Below, in pieces: positions 25,578 to 33,474 of a stretch of DNA of 55,000 nt. The DNA lies in assembly GCA_020073005.1 (NCBI GenBank), contig JAIQFX010000018.1, positions 1-55,000 of the forward strand. The letters are read 5' to 3'. Source of the DNA: Terriglobia bacterium (GTDB taxonomy: Bacteria > Acidobacteriota > Vicinamibacteria > Vicinamibacterales > CAVVIG01). The notes under the pieces are model-generated. The model worked only from the letters and a program-made list of their open reading frames with translations, was not told where the DNA came from and did no database searches. Position 1 is the first letter of the stretch; every line of letters starts with the position of its first letter. The translations under genes were made by a program, and so were the position numbers.

Positions 25578-27932
25578 CCTGGTCCGCGCCGTAGGCGCGG
25601 CGGTCCACGGATCCTCCGGCCACGGATGCTTCGGATACCGGCCGCGCAGTTCCTTCCGCACTTCCGGATACGTGCGATCCCAGAAGCTGCGCAGATCGCG
25701 CGTCACCTGCACCGGCCGTCCGTTCGGCGCGAGGAGCGAGAGCACGACCGGCTCGCGGCGGCGGCCGATGCGCGGTGTTTCCGCGAGACCGAACAGCTCC
25801 TGCAGCTTCACGGACACCGAGACGGTGCCGTCGTCGTTGTAGTCGATCGTCTTGTGCCGGCCGCTCGGCACGAGGAGCGAATCCGGCGCGTCTCGCTCCA
25901 GGTCGCGAGCGACATCCGGCGGCAGCGCGGCCGCGATCCGCACGGCGTCCAGCGATCGCGCGCCGTACGCGGCGGTGCGCGCGAGGTCGGGCAGATCGAT
26001 CTCTCGTCCCGCAAACCGCAGCCGCCGCAGCAGTCGCGCATCGGCTTCACCAGGACCGCGCGCGAGCCACGCGTCGGCCAGCAGCCGCGCGGCGATTCCG
26101 GGATCGGCGTTCACGGGCCGCTCGCTCAGCACGAGCGCGTCGTAGCGATCGACGGCGGCGGCTTTGACGGCGCCGCTTCCCTCGTCGAAGCGATGGACGA
26201 TCTCGGACGAGGTCGGCGTGAGCCACTCGCGCTCGACGCGGCTCGCGAGACGGACGCGAGGAAGAAGCGGTGGCTGGTGACTGGTGGCTGGTGGCTGGCT
26301 CACGTCGAGCGCGACGAGGAACTCGCCGTCGCGGACGCCGCATTCCGGCGCGAGCGTCGCGCCGGCGCCGGATGCGAGCTTGACGTTCGGCGAACCGGGC
26401 TCTCGGCGCTGGGCAACTCGATCCGGATAACCGACAAGAATCGCTCGACGGAACTCGGCCTCGCTCGACAGCGCGGATTGAGGAGTGCGGAATGCGGAGT
26501 TGGAGACCGCTCCTGAATCCGCAATCCGCACTCCGAAATCCGCAATGACATCGGCCACGCGCCTCACGTGGCCCGGCATCTCCGGCCACTGATCAAGCGC
26601 CGACAACAGGTCCGAGCTCGTGGTCGCAGTCCTGGGCGGAAGCAGATGGCGCTCCGAGAGAATCGCGCACGCCTGCGCGATCCGTCGCGCGCCGCCGGCG
26701 GCGACGAGCATGCGCGCGAGGCGCGGATGCAGCGGCAGCCGGCGGACCTGCTCGCCGATCTGGGTCAACCGCGGCGCTTCCCCACCCGCCACGAGCGCGA
26801 GCCGGCGCAGCAACGCGAGCGCGGCGTCGAGATCTTCGTCTCGCGGCTTCTCGAACCATTCGAGCGTGCGCGGATCGCCGCCCCACGCGATCACGTCGAG
26901 CGCCGTGCTCGACAGATCGACGCGACGGATCTCCGGCTCGCGATGCGGACGCAGCCGATCGCGCGCGTCCCACAGTCTGCGCACGACGCCAGGCGCGAGC
27001 CGGCCAGCGCGTCCCGCGCGCTGATCGGCGGCGTCGGCCGTGATGCGCTCGGTCTCGAGGCTGTCGATGCCGCGGTCCGCGTCGTAGCGCGCGACCTTGT
27101 GCAGCCCGGTGTCGACGACGGCCGTCACGCCGGGAACCGTCAGCGACGTCTCCGCGATGTTCGTCGCGACGATGATCCGCCGGCGATCGGACGGACGCAG
27201 CGCGCGATCCTGATCGTCGGCGTCGAGCGATCCGTGCAGCGGCAGGACGTCGACGTCCCTGACACGCGATTGCAGATCGTTCATCGCCCGGCGAATCTCC
27301 GGCGCGCCCGGGAGAAAACACAGCACGTCGCCGCTGGTCGCAGCGAGCAGATCGACGGCGGCGTCGGCGACCGATTGTCCCGGCGCGTACGCGATCTCGA
27401 CCGGATGGACGCGGCCGGGCACGTCGATGACCGGACAGGCGTCCAAGAAGTTCGCTACCGCCGCCGCATCGAGCGTCGCGGACATCACCACGATCCGGAG
27501 ATCCTCCCGTGCGCGCCACGCTTGTCGCGCGAGCGCGATCGCCAGATCGGCATGGATGCTGCGCTCGTGAAATTCGTCGAGGATGATCGTCCGGAAGTCC
27601 GAGAGGAGCGGATCGGTTTGCAGCCGCGCCGTGAGAATGCCTTCGGTGACGACGAGCAGGCGCGTGTCGGCCGTGAACGTGCGATCGAAGCGAATCTGCC
27701 AGCCGACTTCGCGGCCGAGCGTCCAGCCGCGCTCGATCGCGATGCGCGCGGCGATCGCGCGGGCCGCCACGCGCCGCGGCTGCAACAGGATCACGGGGCC
27801 GTCGTCGACGAGCGCCGGCGGTACGCGCGTCGTCTTGCCGGCGCCGGGCGCCGCCGTCACCACCGCCGCGCGCGATCGGCGGACGTGATCGACGATTCCT
27901 GCGACGAACGGGTCGATCGGGAGCGGCGTCAT
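25557..27932 (-). CDS. hrpB: ATP-dependent RNA helicase HrpB with in-frame repeat insertions
   Basis: A 791-residue DEAH-type helicase. Walker A APGAGKTTRVP, DEFHERSIHADLAIAL (the HrpB form of DEAH), MSATLDAAAV, LPLHGSLDADDQ, ATNIAETSLTVPGV and DQRAGRAGRLAPG are all intact, and the C-terminal HrpB domain follows (RDLRSFWDRTYPEVRKELRG, PKHPWPEDPW). Two short stretches do not belong to the family: IADSGAVSNSAFRTPQSALS (DNA 26472-26548, a palindromic repeat) and SQPPATSHQPPLL (DNA 26269-26300, a GGTGGCT tract). Both keep the frame. The last residues RKLKREK come from a TTTTCAGTTTTC repeat. The helicase core is untouched, so the protein is probably functional. The biological role of HrpB is poorly known. 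Confidence 0.92.
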   Translation of the reverse strand: MTPLPIDPFVAGIVDHVRRSRAAVVTAAPGAGKTTRVPPALVDDGPVILLQPRRVAARAIAARIAIERGWTLGREVGWQIRFDRTFTADTRLLVVTEGILTARLQTDPLLSDFRTIILDEFHERSIHADLAIALARQAWRAREDLRIVVMSATLDAAAVANFLDACPVIDVPGRVHPVEIAYAPGQSVADAAVDLLAATSGDVLCFLPGAPEIRRAMNDLQSRVRDVDVLPLHGSLDADDQDRALRPSDRRRIIVATNIAETSLTVPGVTAVVDTGLHKVARYDADRGIDSLETERITADAADQRAGRAGRLAPGVVRRLWDARDRLRPHREPEIRRVDLSSTALDVIAWGGDPRTLEWFEKPRDEDLDAALALLRRLALVAGGEAPRLTQIGEQVRRLPLHPRLARMLVAAGGARRIAQACAILSERHLLPPRTATTSSDLLSALDQWPEMPGHVRRVADVIADFGVRIADSGAVSNSAFRTPQSALSSEAEFRRAILVGYPDRVAQRREPGSPNVKLASGAGATLAPECGVRDGEFLVALDVSQPPATSHQPPLLPRVRLASRVEREWLTPTSSEIVHRFDEGSGAVKAAAVDRYDALVLSERPVNADPGIAARLLADAWLARGPGEADARLLRRLRFAGREIDLPDLARTAAYGARSLDAVRIAAALPPDVARDLERDAPDSLLVPSGRHKTIDYNDDGTVSVSVKLQELFGLAETPRIGRRREPVVLSLLAPNGRPVQVTRDLRSFWDRTYPEVRKELRGRYPKHPWPEDPWTAAPTARTRKLKREK
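26269..26300. repeat. Family D GGTGGCT tract inside hrpB
   Basis: GGTGGCTGGTGACTGGTGGC and another unit, in frame, coding on the minus strand for a QPPATSHQPP peptide. Same motif as at 9407. Confidence 0.8.
26472..26548. repeat. Family G palindromic repeat inside hrpB
   Basis: GGAGTGCGGAATGCGGAGTT and the right arm AATCCGCAATCCGCACTCC make an inverted repeat of about 75 bases, read in frame through hrpB without a stop. Confidence 0.8.
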
Positions 27933-27955
27933 CGGCTCCGGCCACCACGAATATC

Positions 27956-28345
27956 ATGACGAAAGTGCCGGCCGCACAACGCGCGGCGATCGTGTTGAGC
28001 ACCGCGAGCGTGGCGCTGTGCTTCGGCGGCTCCGTCTACGCGGTCCACGTCGTGTTGACCAACGCGCACGCGCTGCCGGGATTCACGGCGTGGATGGCGG
28101 TGCCGGTCGCGGCGCGATCGTGGTTCACGGCGATCACCGCGCCGCTGTGGCTGATCGCGGGCGCGGCGAGCATGGCCGTCATGTTTCTCGCGGCCGACAT
28201 CATCCGTCAGGCGAATGGATACGGTCTCGTGGTCACGCACGCGCCCGCGGTCATCTCCGGCAGCCGGCTGTTCGCCGCCGGGGCATTGGCCATCGCGATC
28301 GCGCACGCGGGACGGTGGATCTGGAGACGGCGAGAGTCCGGCTGA
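27956..28345 (+). CDS. Small three-span membrane protein of unknown function
   Basis: A 129-residue protein with three or four hydrophobic segments (AAIVLSTASVALCFGGSVYA; APLWLIAGAASMAVMFLA; LFAAGALAIAIAHAGRW) and a basic C-terminus (WRRRESG). It begins 24 bases from the divergent hrpB start. I do not recognise a family. It reads as a real gene because of codon-position GC bias typical of the neighbours and consistent membrane topology, but no function can be proposed. Confidence 0.55.
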   Translation: MTKVPAAQRAAIVLSTASVALCFGGSVYAVHVVLTNAHALPGFTAWMAVPVAARSWFTAITAPLWLIAGAASMAVMFLAADIIRQANGYGLVVTHAPAVISGSRLFAAGALAIAIAHAGRWIWRRRESG

Positions 28346-28374
28346 ACCCGGGCACCACACATCAGAAATTGCGT

Positions 28375-29043
28375 TCAGCGGCGGGCGCCCCAGAGGTCGG
28401 TGAGGCGCGCGTCGCGGCCGCAGCCGATACGGTACGCCTGATACGCCGCCGCATGGGTCTTGTAGTAATGCTGATGCACCGGCTCGGCCGGCCAGAACGT
28501 CGATACAGGCTGAATCTCCGTCAGCACGCGCTTGAAGCGGTGCGACGCTTCGAGCGCCGCCTTCGATCGCTCGGCGGCCGCCTTCTGCGTCTCGTCGCCA
28601 TAGAAGATGATGGGGCGGTACTGCGTGCCGAAATCGCAGAACTGACCGGCGGCCGTCGTCGGATCGGTGTTGTGCCAGTAGGCGTCGAGCAGCGCGTCGT
28701 ACGCGATCTTCTTCGGGTCGTAGACGACGCGGACCGATTCAGCGTGACCGGTGATGCCGGCCTCGACCTGCTCGTAGCTCGGACGCTTCGCCGTCCCGCC
28801 CGCATAGCCCGTCGTCACCGAGACGACGCCCGGCAGTTCGTCGAAGACGTGCTCCATGCTCCAGAAACAGCCGCCGGCGAAGATCGCTTCGCGTGTGTCC
28901 TGCGGCGCCGCACTTATCCGCGCCGCCTGTACGAAGAAAAGGAACGCAGAGACCGCGGAGACCGCAGAGAGTAGGAATGTTGATCTTACCCAGCCCACCC
29001 TGCGGTCTCCGCGATCGCTGCGTTCCATCTTCGTCAGCTTCAT
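28375..29043 (-). CDS. msrA: Peptide-methionine (S)-S-oxide reductase MsrA, exported form
   Basis: MsrA reduces methionine-S-sulfoxide in proteins. The catalytic Cys is in IFAGGCFWSMEHVFDELPGV, followed by VTTGYAGGTAKRPSYEQV, GHAESVRVVYDPKKI and QHYYKTHAAAYQAYR. Length and motifs are normal from residue 50 on. The first 47 residues form a secretion-signal-like segment (STFLLSAVSAVSAFLFF then AARISAAP), and most of it is encoded by a family B palindrome (28932-29033). It is probably periplasmic, unlike the second msrA directly upstream. The ATG at 29043 gives the full signal; a second in-frame ATG lies five codons in. Confidence 0.9.
   Translation of the reverse strand: MKLTKMERSDRGDRRVGWVRSTFLLSAVSAVSAFLFFVQAARISAAPQDTREAIFAGGCFWSMEHVFDELPGVVSVTTGYAGGTAKRPSYEQVEAGITGHAESVRVVYDPKKIAYDALLDAYWHNTDPTTAAGQFCDFGTQYRPIIFYGDETQKAAAERSKAALEASHRFKRVLTEIQPVSTFWPAEPVHQHYYKTHAAAYQAYRIGCGRDARLTDLWGARR
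28932..29033. repeat. Family B palindromic repeat inside msrA (B3)
   Basis: CGAAGAAAAGGAACGCAGAG with CCGCGGAGACCGCAG on the left and CTGCGGTCTCCGCGATCGCT with GCGTTCCATCTTCG on the right: an inverted repeat of about 100 bases. It is fully open in the msrA frame and encodes roughly residues 4-37. Confidence 0.87.
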
Positions 29044-29055
29044 ATTCTTCGTCGG

Positions 29056-29697
29056 TCAGACCGTTGTCGCGACTCCCACGGGACAGGTCACGCCCGTGCC
29101 GCCGAGGCCGCAGTAGCCGTCGGGATTCTTCGCGAGGTACTGCTGGTGGTAGTCCTCGGCGTAGAAGAACTCGGGCGCCGGAAGAATCTCCGTCGTGATC
29201 GCGCGGTAGCCCGCGGCCGTCAGCTTTTCCTGAAAGACCGCTTTCGATCGCTCCGCCGCCCGCTGCTGGTTCCCGTCGAAGCAGTAGATGCCCGAGCGGT
29301 ACTGCGTGCCGGCGTCGTTGCCCTGCCGCATGCCCTGCGTCGGATCGTGATTCTCCCAGAACACTTTCAGCAGCGCGTCGTACGAAACCCGTTTCGGATC
29401 GAACACGACGAGGACGACTTCGTTGTGGCCGGTCATGCCGGTGCAGACTTCGCGGTACGTCGGGTTCGGCGTGATCCCAGCCGCGTAGCCGACCGCCGTG
29501 CTGTAGACGCCCTCGAGCGACCAGAACTTTTTCTCTGCGCCCCAGAAGCAGCCCATGCCGACCATCGCTCGCGCGAGACCGTCGGGAAACGGCGCGACGA
29601 TTCTGTTTCTATTGACGAAGTGCGTTTCAGGAACGGACATCGGTGTCGCCCGGCCCGGAAGCGCATCGGCTCTTGACGGGAGGGTCAGTGGTTTCAT
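29056..29697 (-). CDS. msrA: Peptide-methionine (S)-S-oxide reductase MsrA, cytoplasmic form
   Basis: A second MsrA, 213 residues. [20 protein letters not shown] carries the catalytic Cys; [39 protein letters not shown] and [20 protein letters not shown] with its C-terminal Cys are the E. coli-type features. No signal peptide is seen; the N-terminus ([19 protein letters not shown]) resembles cytoplasmic MsrA. The ATG overlaps the stop of the VOC remnant by four bases. It probably shares a message with the exported MsrA 12 bases downstream. Confidence 0.93.
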   Translation of the reverse strand: MKPLTLPSRADALPGRATPMSVPETHFVNRNRIVAPFPDGLARAMVGMGCFWGAEKKFWSLEGVYSTAVGYAAGITPNPTYREVCTGMTGHNEVVLVVFDPKRVSYDALLKVFWENHDPTQGMRQGNDAGTQYRSGIYCFDGNQQRAAERSKAVFQEKLTAAGYRAITTEILPAPEFFYAEDYHQQYLAKNPDGYCGLGGTGVTCPVGVATTV

Positions 29698-30035
29698 TTT
29701 TCAGTTTTCTGTTCTAACTCTTCGGTCTGTAAATCGCGAACCCCGCGCCCTGCGCCGCTGTGCTTGTTCGGCTGCCAGGCGTGGAAGACGGCGCCGGTCG
29801 GATCCTGCACCACCGCCATGCGTCCCGCGTCCATCACGTCGAACGGCTCGGCGAAGACTTTCGCGCCGAGCGCCTTCGCCTTCTTCACGGATTCGTCCGC
29901 GTTCGCGACGGCGATGTACGAACCCCAGTGCGGCGGCACGCCTTTTTCTTCAGGCCGCTGCGTGCACGCCGCGCAGACGCTCCGTCCGCGCAGCTCGAAC
30001 AAGGAGCCCGGAGGGAGCGAGTCGAAGTCGGGCAT
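29694..30035 (-). pseudogene. VOC/glyoxalase-family remnant (N-terminal half missing)
   Basis: The C-terminal half of a VOC protein is present: PEEKGVPPHWGSYIAVANAD, VKKAKALGAKVFAEPFDVMD, and GRMAVVQDPTGAVFHAWQP. The usual first 40-45 residues, with the first strand and helix and a metal-ligand position, are absent: the open frame starts at MPDFDSLPPGSLFELRG, which matches the middle of the domain. The last residues (EELEQKTEK) come from a TTTTCAGTTTTC repeat. At 113 residues it could still fold as a single module, but loss of the 5' end is more likely. Confidence 0.65.
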
Positions 30036-30044
30036 GGGCGCACC

Positions 30045-30374
30045 TTACGGCGCCACGTGCGCGCGGATCTGGCGGTTCAGCCGGTGAATCTGGCGCCGCG
30101 CGACCTTGAGCGTGCCGGAGTCGTGCGCCTCGACTGCCGCGTCGCGTTTCTTCTTCAGCTCGCGCATCTGCGCTTTGATCCCGGGCTTGTCGATGCCCAC
30201 CACGTCATGATGTTCGTGGATGGCCACGCCGAGCGCCTTGCACAGCGCGGGCAGCAGGTGCTCCTTGTTCATCTGCGAGAAGCCCTGGACCGCCTCCTGG
30301 TTCTCGGCGCCCTTGGCCAGCTCGCGCAATTCCTGAATGGTCTTCTCCTTCAGCTCGTGATAGCTGTACGCCAT
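30045..30374 (-). CDS. Small Rho_N-like domain protein
   Basis: A 109-residue protein. The N-terminus, YHELKEKTIQELRELAKG, followed by FSQMNKEHLLPALCKALGV, resembles the Rho N-terminal/SAP-like helical module that binds nucleic acid. The C-terminal half is basic and helical (GIKAQMRELKKKRDAAVEAH; ARRQIHRLNRQIRAH). The ATG at 30374 has a GGGAGG site eight bases before it. The function is unknown; nucleic-acid binding is a reasonable guess. Confidence 0.65.
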   Translation of the reverse strand: MAYSYHELKEKTIQELRELAKGAENQEAVQGFSQMNKEHLLPALCKALGVAIHEHHDVVGIDKPGIKAQMRELKKKRDAAVEAHDSGTLKVARRQIHRLNRQIRAHVAP

Positions 30375-30526
30375 GAATTTCGCCTCCCGTGAAACCGCCA
30401 GTATAACGCTCCCCGCCGGAATGCGGCCGATCGTCGAGGTGCGCATCTCGCCGGACGGTGAACGCGTGGCTCATGTCCGGTCGACGCCGTCGGTAGCGAA
30501 GAACGGGCACGGCTGGATCGCGTAGG

Positions 30527-31330
30527 TCAGAGATCCCGCCACGCGTAGACCGCGCCCGCGATCGCGGCGGACACGGCGAACATCGCCGTCAGCGCCGCGA
30601 CGTCGCCGATCGCGAGCGTGCGTCCGCCGATCATCGCGAACGAATCGAAGTAGTGAAACGGCGAGATGCGGGACGCCGGCTCGACCGCTTTCCAGAATTT
30701 GCCGGCGTAGTCGAGCACGAACGTCGCGAACGCCAGAAAGCCGCACGCCGTCGCCGCGGTCGCGCGCCGCTTTGCGAACGACGCGAGGCCCAGCGCAATC
30801 CCGCCCCACGCCACGACCAGCAGCGCCAGATTCACCGCCAGTGAAACGACGACGCGCGGCTCCGGAAGCCGCGCGTGCGGCGGCGCGAGCAGCCAGAGCC
30901 AGACGAACGTGGCGGCGAGCAAGGTGCCGACGGCAATCACAGTCGACGTGACGAGCACGACGACCGTGCGGGCGACGACGGTCGTGCGCCGGACCGGGCG
31001 GGCCATCAGCAAATCGACGAACTTCGTTTCGATCTCGCCGACGGGCTCGGTCCCGATGCTGATCGTCAGCGCGACCAGAAACAGCTGGACGATCGGATGC
31101 GAGTACCCGAACAGCACGAAGCCGGTGAACGTCGCCGCCATCATGTTGGTCAGCTGCGACATGAACTGCGGCATCAGCGCGGCCATCACCCTGAAGCCGC
31201 CGGTCCGCTCGTAGTTGCGCGCGGTGAGGACCATGAAGCACTGAAACACGACGAGCATGAGCGACAGGCCCACGAGCAGACCGCGGCGGCGGCGGAGCGA
31301 GTGGCCGACGAGCGCGAGGAGTCCGTTCAC
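30527..31330 (-). CDS. ABC-2 type transporter permease
   Basis: A 267-residue protein with six hydrophobic segments, among them LLVGLSLMLVVFQCFMVLTA, MMAATFTGFVLFGY, VVVLVTSTVIAVGTLLAATF, VVSLAVNLALLVVAWGGIAL and VAALTAMFAVSAAIAGAVYA. VDLLMARPVRRTTVVARTVV in the cytoplasmic loop resembles the coupling region of ABC-2 exporters. Its GTG overlaps the ATPase gene stop (GTGA), so the two form one transporter. Exported substrate unknown. Confidence 0.85.
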   Translation of the reverse strand: MNGLLALVGHSLRRRRGLLVGLSLMLVVFQCFMVLTARNYERTGGFRVMAALMPQFMSQLTNMMAATFTGFVLFGYSHPIVQLFLVALTISIGTEPVGEIETKFVDLLMARPVRRTTVVARTVVVLVTSTVIAVGTLLAATFVWLWLLAPPHARLPEPRVVVSLAVNLALLVVAWGGIALGLASFAKRRATAATACGFLAFATFVLDYAGKFWKAVEPASRISPFHYFDSFAMIGGRTLAIGDVAALTAMFAVSAAIAGAVYAWRDL

Positions 31331-32250
31331 GACCGGACCTCGCGATAGAAGCCGCGCAGCACGTCCTCGAGCGCCGGCTCGGTGATTTCGAGATCGCGCA
31401 CGGGCAGCGCCGCGAGCAGCGGCAGCAGGTCGCCCATCTCCCGCTCGACCCGCACCTGCCAGGTCTCGGCCGTGCGCGAGACGAGCGTCATGTCTGCCGG
31501 CAGCGCGATCGGATCCACCGGCCTCGAGAACCGCACGCGAACGAGGCGCCCGCCCAGCCGGCGCGCTTCGTCGACGGTCGAGAGCAGCACGATCTCGCCG
31601 CTGCGAATCATGCCGATGCGATCGCAGAGCCGCTCGACTTCCGAGAGCACGTGCGACGACATGAAGATCGTCCGGCCGCGCCGGCGCAGCTCGAAGAGGA
31701 TCTCGTTCAGCGCCTGCTGCACGAGCGGGTCGAGGCCTTCTGTGGGCTCGTCGAGAATCAGCAGCTGCGGATCCGATTGCAGCGCCTGGATGAGGCCGAG
31801 CTTGCGCTTCATCCCGGTGCTGTACTCGCGAAGCGTCCGGCGCAGATCCGCGTGCGCGAGCTCGAGCGCGTCGGTGAGTTTCAGTCGATACGCGAGATCG
31901 ATATGCGCGCCGCTCAGACGCGCGAGCAGATCGAGCAGCGCCTGGCCCGTCATGTCCGAGTACAGGCCGAGCTCGCCCGGCATGTACCCGACGAGCGCGC
32001 GCGCCTTCCGGCTGTCGCGATGGCAGTCGATGCCGAACAGCGCCGCCGATCCGCGGCTCGGCCGCAGCAGATCGAGCAACATCCGGATCGTCGTCGTTTT
32101 CCCAGCGCCGTTCAGGCCGAGGAAGCCGAAGATCTCGCCCTGCGCGACGTCGAACGTGATGCCGCGTACGGCGTGGACGGCGCCGTACGACTTCGCGAGA
32201 TCGCGAAGCGCGATCGCCGGTACCGAACCCGCTGGATTACTTGAGGCCAA
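31327..32250 (-). CDS. ABC transporter ATP-binding protein
   Basis: ATPase partner of the adjacent ABC-2 permease. GLNGAGKTTTIRMLLDLLRP is Walker A, REYSTGMKRKLGLIQAL the signature region, LLILDEPTEGLDPLVQQAL Walker B, and SSHVLSEVERLCDRIGMIR the switch His. A C-terminal domain of about 80 residues follows. The start is taken at a TTG giving ASSNPAGSVPAIALRDLAKS; the frame stays open for 30 further codons upstream but these show no family similarity. Confidence 0.9.
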   Translation of the reverse strand: MASSNPAGSVPAIALRDLAKSYGAVHAVRGITFDVAQGEIFGFLGLNGAGKTTTIRMLLDLLRPSRGSAALFGIDCHRDSRKARALVGYMPGELGLYSDMTGQALLDLLARLSGAHIDLAYRLKLTDALELAHADLRRTLREYSTGMKRKLGLIQALQSDPQLLILDEPTEGLDPLVQQALNEILFELRRRGRTIFMSSHVLSEVERLCDRIGMIRSGEIVLLSTVDEARRLGGRLVRVRFSRPVDPIALPADMTLVSRTAETWQVRVEREMGDLLPLLAALPVRDLEITEPALEDVLRGFYREVRS

Positions 32251-32352
32251 TGGCCGTGGGGTGCGAGGGTTGGGACAGACCGACGTCTCCGCCGCCCGGA
32301 CGCTTGAACATTGTCTTTCGACCCCACCGCGCTTCGTCAATCGGCGCGCAGA

Positions 32353-33378
32353 TCATTTGAAAATGCTCTTGGGCATCCTCACGTGGACGCCGTGGTTCGG
32401 TTTGTCGACGAGCTGCGTGACGGCGACGTTGCCGGCGAGGCTGACGAGCTGATAGGCCTGCTGTTTCGACATCTTCCGCGTGGCGGCGATGAAGTCCACC
32501 ATCTCCTGAATCGCGATGGTCGTCGCCTTCGCGAGATCCGGATCGAAGCCCATGGAGATGAAATCGGTCGCGGTTTCCGCGCGCGGGTAGTTGAGCGTCA
32601 TCCCCTTGCGCACCGTGAGCTGCAGCCGTCCGCGGAGCGACGTCTCGATCGCCGTCTGATCGACTTCGCCGTCGCCCTGCGCGGCGTGGCCGTCGCCGAT
32701 CTCGAAGAGCGCGCCCGGCGCGAACACCGGAATGTAGATCGTGCTGCCGGCGACGAGCTCCTTGTTGTCCATGTTGCCGGCGTGGCGGCCCGGCGGATTG
32801 CTGCTGACGCGTCCGAGCTCCGGCGCCGGCGCGACGCCCATGCTGCCGTAGAACGGCTTGAGCGGAATGACGATGCCCGGCAGGAATTCCGCGGTCATGT
32901 TCTTGCGATCGAGCGTGATGATCTTCGACGGCGTCCCGCGCTCGCAGTTCTCTGGCACGAACCCGCTGCAGCCGTTGTAGCCGTAGTCGATCGGCAGATC
33001 GATCGACAGGATCTTCACCTCGAGCGCGTCGCCCGGCATCGCGCCGTCGACGTACACCGGCCCGGTGAGGATGTGGCCGCCGGGCCCGCGCCGATCGCCG
33101 GTGACCTCGGTCACGATCGACTTGAGCGACGCCTGAATCTTGTCGTCGGCCACGCCCGCGCGCGACAGGCCGGTCGGACTGTTCGTGAGCAGCGTGTCGA
33201 CGTCGATGATGTCGCCCGACGCGATGCGCAGCGCCGGCTTCGCGTCCGCCCAGTAGTAGCCGTACGCGACCGTGTTCGGCGTCGCCTCGAGCCGGTGCGT
33301 CTTCGGCGCTTGCCCGGCGAGCGCGACGGTCAGCGCGATGGCCGCAAGAGGGGTAAACAGAGCGATGCGTCTTTTCAT
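32353..33378 (-). CDS. Exported acetamidase/formamidase-family protein
   Basis: A 341-residue FmdA/AmdA-family hydrolase with a signal peptide (LFTPLAAIALTVALAGQ). Family blocks include GHILTGPVYVDGAMPGDALE, EVKILSIDLPIDYGYNG, RHAGNMDNKELVAGSTIYIP and EIGDGHAAQGDGEV, the last containing the typical acidic/His metal region. Cytoplasmic relatives hydrolyse formamide or acetamide; this one is exported, and the substrate is not known. The start ATG is followed by basic residues, as expected of a signal. It is divergent from the DUF3089 gene across a family F repeat. Confidence 0.88.
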   Translation of the reverse strand: MKRRIALFTPLAAIALTVALAGQAPKTHRLEATPNTVAYGYYWADAKPALRIASGDIIDVDTLLTNSPTGLSRAGVADDKIQASLKSIVTEVTGDRRGPGGHILTGPVYVDGAMPGDALEVKILSIDLPIDYGYNGCSGFVPENCERGTPSKIITLDRKNMTAEFLPGIVIPLKPFYGSMGVAPAPELGRVSSNPPGRHAGNMDNKELVAGSTIYIPVFAPGALFEIGDGHAAQGDGEVDQTAIETSLRGRLQLTVRKGMTLNYPRAETATDFISMGFDPDLAKATTIAIQEMVDFIAATRKMSKQQAYQLVSLAGNVAVTQLVDKPNHGVHVRMPKSIFK

Positions 33379-33387
33379 GACCAGGCT

Positions 33388-33425
33388 CTCAACTTTTCAG
33401 TGTTCTCTTTTCAGTTTTCAGTTTC
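33388..33425. repeat. Family F TTTTCAGTTTTC repeat between divergent genes
   Basis: CAACTTTTCAGTGTTCTCTT followed by TTCAGTTTTCAGTTTCAGG, in the gap between the formamidase and DUF3089 genes. Promoters of both genes must lie around it. Confidence 0.7.
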
Positions 33426-33474
33426 AGGTTTTTTCGACCGCCTGAGTATAATCCGCCGCACAGGAGGGTCCGTG

